From: Wuchereria bancrofti
Taxonomy: Eukaryota; Nematoda; Chromadorea; Rhabditida; Onchocercidae
DNA: 64,000 bases
Reading direction: 5' to 3'
Assembly: GCA_005281725.1 (NCBI GenBank)
Contig: SSBO01000013.1
Location: 1,707,142 to 1,771,141 of the forward strand
Part shown: positions 61,502 to 64,000 of the stretch, piece by piece
Position numbering within the stretch: the stretch's first letter is position 1
Layout: each line of letters starts with the position of its first letter
Made by a program: the position numbers and the translations under genes
Notes under the pieces: model-generated
Seen by the model: the letters and a program-made list of their open reading frames with translations, nothing else
What the model was told of the DNA's origin: nothing
Databases searched by the model: none

Positions 61502-63886
61502 TTAAAAATCATATTCCGATACAGCAATAAAAACAATGAAATTATTAATTAATTTGCCCGCTCTATAAGGTAACTTTGAGATACTTCGTATTGCAAGTTT
61601 ATATGTTCCTGCTCTAAGTGAACTTTCAACATTTTGCAACGTTCCTCGACCATTTTTCGTCTAAATTTAAAAAAAAATTTTTTTTAAAGTATATCGAAAT
61701 ATTATATCAAAAGTTTTAAAAGTCCTATCAAATATCATGCCTAAAGTTAAGCATCAAAATTTTCCTATTTAAAAAAATTGTAGTAAAAAGTTATGGATTA
61801 GTGTAAAATGTTGTGCTTAATTAATTGATTAATGATACCCTACATTAATTAATTAATTATACCTAGCTAAATTGGCATAGATATCTCAAGGGAAAATGTT
61901 TTCACAATGTGAAGATTGTAAAAAAAAATAAATTGATCGCATTTAATTTATATCATCGATAAAATTAATAAATTTTTCTAGCTAATAAATAGTATCCTTT
62001 TTAGCTTAACATTCAATTTTTCTTTCCTTTTTTTCTACAAATGTGCCAAAATACTATCACTGGTAGAAAAAGTCGATGATAAACGAACAATTAGGCAATT
62101 AAAAAAAACGGACTAATTAAAATTCAAAAAAAAAAATTATTCTAGTAATATTATTGAAAATAAAATTTTTAGCTTACTTTAAAAATAAATGGAATATTTT
62201 TGATGGATTTTGAAATTGATTTCATAATGAAACGGGTTCGATGAAGCACCCTTGAACGATGATCATAAGCTGTTAGACGTAGTAATGCTGTGGCTATTGG
62301 TGTCGTTTTTGGTATTGATAACATATATATTATTATGGGTAAGTTAGAACAATTTTGACAATTCGGTATACATTTTCTGAAAATGTGCATTTCGGTTAAA
62401 CCATTTTTTCACTCTAAAAAAAAGAAAAAAACTTGATTTGAAAAATAAGAAGGAAATGAGACATTATGTCGTTTCTTTTTTTTCGTTCTTTTTTTTATTC
62501 AAAATAATTAAATTTTTATAAATTTATAAATCAAATGTGAAATAATAATTCTCTCACTGATCTTTTAGATGATAATCAATTGGACATGGCTTTGTAAGGC
62601 ATTCATAACTTCCTAATTGATTAAAACATAATTCATCAGTTAAGCATGGATTAGATAAGCATTCATTTATATCTGTAAAGCATAACAAATAAATATAATT
62701 TTGAAAGTAAACTAATTTTATTCAATTTTTAAGTCATTTTTTTCGATTAATTTTTTTCAAAGTAAACTATTTTCATTTAATTTTTCAAAATTAATTTATT
62801 AAAAATCGAATACATTCTTTTAGATACATTTAGATATAAGAAAATTCTTAATTGTACAGAAAATAATTATAGAAGAGAGAGCGAGAGAGGAGAAAAACCA
62901 AACACAACGAGTATGCTTAAGTATTCTTAAGGAAAGGATAAAATTAATTTTTTTTTCAATTTTTTAAACAAATCTAAAAAAGATTTCAAACAATATTAAC
63001 AATAATTAAGTATGATAATTAACCGAAAAGTTTATAGTTTTAATTTTTTACTTTCACTTTTTCTTTTTTTTAAATAAACAGTTCGAATGAGACAATTATT
63101 TGACATTTAAGTAAGAATTACTATATTGTTACAAAAAAAGGAAATTTAAATATTTTAAATATAAATTTACCGGTACAATTATTTTGCTCAATTGTATAAC
63201 CTCCTGGACATAAACATTTATAACTGCCTTCAATATTTTCACATTCATAATCGCACGGTAAATTGAATATACATTCATTAATATCTTAAAATTACCAAAA
63301 TATGAAAATGCTATTCAAAGCAAGCAAAAATTTTTTTGGAAAAATTTTTTTCACACAGAAAAAAGGTTTATTTGACTATTATTTGCAAAACAATTGAAAT
63401 TTCAGTCGTAAACGATTTGAAAAGTAATGATAATATCAAAAATATCGTATATTTTTTATGATCAAAAACATAGTCATTTATTTCTAATCTAAAATTCTTG
63501 CATATTTAATCAAATAAACTAAGATCTGAATTTTTATTATTATCAATTTAAGCTAATATATGTAGCCAAAAAATTAAAGTTAATACCTTGACATGTTTCA
63601 CCAATACGATAGTAACCTGGTGCACATGCGCTCCAATTTTCATCAAATCTAATTAATTTTACATTTGCTAAATTCTCTTTCGTTTCTACAATACAACAAC
63701 GAAATCAATAAATCAAATGGGAATAAAAATTAAAAAGAAAAAATGGAACCTACGACAAATACTAAGCAAAATAATTTAGTTAGCATATTAAGCAAAGTAT
63801 TTTAATTAGCATACCTTCACAATTACCATTAATATCAATTGGAAAACCTGTTGGACAAATACAATTATATGAGCCTAAATGATTCA
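61502..63886 (-). CDS. C-terminal part of a hemicentin/fibulin-family extracellular matrix protein (partial)
   Basis: Exons read from the right edge: 63886(open)-63815, 63685-63587, 63284-63171, 62672-62558, 62376-62178, 61660-61502. The first carries the end of an EGF module (GSYNCICPTGFPIDINGNCE). Then come a linker and CAPGYYRIGETCQ, two calcium-binding EGF modules (DINECIFNLPCDYECEN... and DINECLSNPCLTDELCFNQ), and a fibulin-type C-terminal module. The last shows CIPNCQNCSNLPII, ALLRLTAYD, NGRGTLQNVESSLRAGTYKL and ends FIVFIAVSEYDF. The module order and the ending fit hemicentin (HIM-4 in C. elegans) slightly better than fibulin-1. Such proteins organise basement-membrane and tissue attachments. 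The immunoglobulin-domain or EGF-rich bulk would lie outside the window, so the choice between families is open. Confidence 0.85.
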
Positions 63887-63887
63887 N
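63887..63887. other. single ambiguous base, probable contig join
   Basis: One N. The 113 bases after it are an exact copy of 62201-62313. Confidence 0.9.
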
Positions 63888-64000
63888 TGATGGATTTTGA
63901 AATTGATTTCATAATGAAACGGGTTCGATGAAGCACCCTTGAACGATGATCATAAGCTGTTAGACGTAGTAATGCTGTGGCTATTGGTGTCGTTTTTGGT
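63888..64000. repeat. exact copy of 62201-62313 (probable assembly duplication)
   Basis: Identical over all 113 bases visible and in the same orientation. It starts inside the penultimate exon of the hemicentin-like gene, which makes no biological sense immediately upstream of its EGF exons. Confidence 0.93.

Noticed and set aside
1..64000. Bacterial endosymbiont (Wolbachia-type) insert, CRISPR array, transposon with terminal repeats, spliced-leader RNA gene
   Set aside because: No intron-free bacterial-like coding block, no regularly spaced repeats, no transposase frame and no spliced-leader-like sequence was seen by eye; a database search would be needed to exclude short fragments.

Overview
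The window is nuclear DNA of a nematode, most likely a spirurid or filarial-type species. The base composition is very AT-rich, genes are split into short exons by introns of roughly 100-900 bases, and many start codons lie 0-13 bases behind a pyrimidine-rich AG acceptor of the kind used for spliced-leader trans-splicing. The proteins are animal housekeeping proteins plus chitin-binding and basement-membrane proteins. The species is inferred, not read from the sequence. No bacterial operon, phage, CRISPR array, rRNA or tRNA gene was seen.

Layout. 0-3 kb: a possible last exon of a gene entering from the left (+), then a small cysteine-rich single-pass membrane protein (+). 4.6-11.3 kb: two minus-strand genes, UBAC2 (ER ubiquitin-associated rhomboid-like protein) followed by GTF2F2/RAP30 (TFIIF beta). 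12.3-13.7 kb: a stand-alone HDAC6-type zinc-finger ubiquitin-binding domain (+), divergent from UBAC2 across a G-rich island. 16.4-22.5 kb: a long coiled-coil protein (+) broken by a 416-base assembly gap. 22.8-29.0 kb: NUP107 (-), tail to tail with it. 30.2-35.6 kb: a degenerate SH2/tyrosine-kinase-like protein (-) lacking the main catalytic residues. 37.0-38.2 kb: an MRGBP/Eaf7 subunit of NuA4/TIP60 (-). 41.6-48.4 kb: a secreted protein with seven peritrophin-A chitin-binding domains (+). 50.2-56.6 kb: mitoguardin (MIGA) followed by SURF6 (+). 57.4-59.0 kb: an unrecognised signal-peptide plus membrane protein (+). 61.5-63.9 kb: the C-terminal end of a hemicentin/fibulin-family extracellular matrix protein (-), cut by the window edge.

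The genes do not form one pathway. The housekeeping genes cover transcription initiation, chromatin acetylation, nuclear pore, ribosome biogenesis, mitochondria and ubiquitin handling. Exon models were built by hand from reading frame, phase and splice consensus. Phases agree across every junction of the named genes, but no transcript evidence was available.

Two places look like scaffolding artefacts: an 11-N gap at 42490-42500 whose flanks repeat each other, duplicating one exon, and a single N at 63887 followed by an exact copy of 62201-62313. Other notable structure: intronic tandem duplications in several genes, near-perfect hairpins in two adjacent NUP107 introns, and a copy of the first exon and intron of the pseudokinase gene about 25 kb away. 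I found no clear new multi-gene system. The best candidates for novelty are the SH2-pseudokinase and the stand-alone ubiquitin-tail-binding zinc finger.
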